A stretch of 64,000 nucleotides of DNA from Roseiarcus sp963696665 (GTDB taxonomy: Bacteria > Pseudomonadota > Alphaproteobacteria > Rhizobiales > Beijerinckiaceae). Below, piece by piece: positions 63,708 through 64,000 of the stretch (position 1 is the first letter of the stretch; each line of letters opens with the position of its first letter). The stretch is from positions 62,001-126,000 of the forward strand of contig CAVOLE010000028.1 of assembly GCA_963696665.1 (NCBI GenBank). Direction: 5' to 3'. A program made the position numbers and the translations under genes. Under the pieces are notes generated by a model. The model searched no databases. It worked only from the letters and a program-made list of their open reading frames with translations, and was not told where the DNA came from.

Positions 63708-64000
63708 TCAACTCGGCGCGAAGCGCTTGAACTCTCCCGCGTAAGCTTTGGCGAGCGGCGCGGCGTAGGTCATGCGCTTCGATGTCTTCAGCCCCAGCCG
63801 GACTAGGCTTTCCGCGAGGCTGACCGCGCAAGCGACCCCGTCCAGCACGGGAACGCCCGCCTTGCGCTCAAGGTCGCGGGCAAGATCGGTCATGCCGGCG
63901 CAGCCCAGCACGATCGCTTCGGCGCGGTCATGCGTCAGGGCGCTTTCGATCTCCCGCTCGATGAGGAGCCGGGCGTTCGACCCTGGCTTCTCGAGCGCCA
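63708..64000 (-). CDS. aspartate/glutamate/hydantoin racemase family protein, 3' part
   Basis: The last about 97 codons of a gene that continues past the window edge. LLIEREIESALTHDRAEAIV, LGCAGMTDLARDLERKAGVP and VLDGVACAVSLAESLVRLGL match the C-terminal lobe of the Asp/Glu/hydantoin racemase family; the cysteine in LGCAGM is one of the two catalytic cysteines. Substrate unknown. It converges on the TadE gene. Confidence 0.85.
   Translation of the reverse strand, partial: ALEKPGSNARLLIEREIESALTHDRAEAIVLGCAGMTDLARDLERKAGVPVLDGVACAVSLAESLVRLGLKTSKRMTYAAPLAKAYAGEFKRFAPS

Overview
The window is about 65% GC and reads as the chromosome of an alphaproteobacterium, most likely from the order Hyphomicrobiales. 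The basis is gene content and style: a cyoABCD quinol oxidase, a hut pathway with formimidoylglutamate deiminase, PEP-CTERM proteins, TadE pilus genes, and hairpin repeats of a kind common between genes in that order. I cannot name the genus from sequence alone. Roughly twenty genes appear with a single-base frameshift although both halves keep full family conservation. Either the assembly carries indel errors or many genes are damaged; I give merged coordinates and state the break point for each.

Layout. 1-6.5 kb: 3' end of a MocR-type aminotransferase regulator, glpK, a cytochrome b561-like protein, a CHRD protein, a histidine kinase with its response regulator, and the remnant of a hybrid kinase. 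7-11 kb: cyoDCBA (minus strand), facing a Rieske-FAD reductase across a region with an FNR/FixK-like box. 13-18.4 kb: a Tat-exported amidohydrolase, a PLP dehydratase, a sirtuin preceded by a striking 10-bp iterated palindrome, two small genes and a HAD phosphatase. 18.4-25.2 kb: complete histidine degradation, hutF diverging from hutIHGU. 25.4-28.3 kb: a TetR regulator diverging from a PPOX-fold protein, and a cobalt-type nitrile hydratase (alpha, beta, accessory). 28.4-30.8 kb: topoisomerase IB and an aldo/keto reductase. 30.8-37.1 kb: a polar amino acid ABC transporter diverging from RraA, an amidohydrolase and an FMN-dependent 2-hydroxyacid oxidase.

37.9-41 kb: an Mrp-type cation/proton antiporter operon with every gene broken. 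42-45.3 kb: a PhoB-like regulator, a 38-bp tandem hairpin array, a YidB-like/OmpA protein and further hairpins. 45.8-49.4 kb: a compact operon thiL, inositol-phosphatase-like gene, aldose epimerase-like gene, folD. 49.6-60.8 kb: a secreted beta-helix protein, tyrS, a PEP-CTERM protein, a large AsmA-like envelope protein, a Bcp peroxiredoxin, an M23 peptidase and a truncated secreted protein. 60.8-64 kb: a Na+/H+ antiporter whose 3' end is present twice with a MntA/HepT-like toxin-antitoxin pair between the copies, then fragments of a PEP-CTERM and a TadE gene, an intact-looking TadE gene, and the end of an Asp/Glu racemase.

The strongest leads for something unusual are the toxin-antitoxin pair inserted at a duplicated antiporter 3' end, the 10-bp iterated palindrome before the sirtuin gene, and the family of overlapping double hairpins that occurs at eight places, once as a perfect tandem array.
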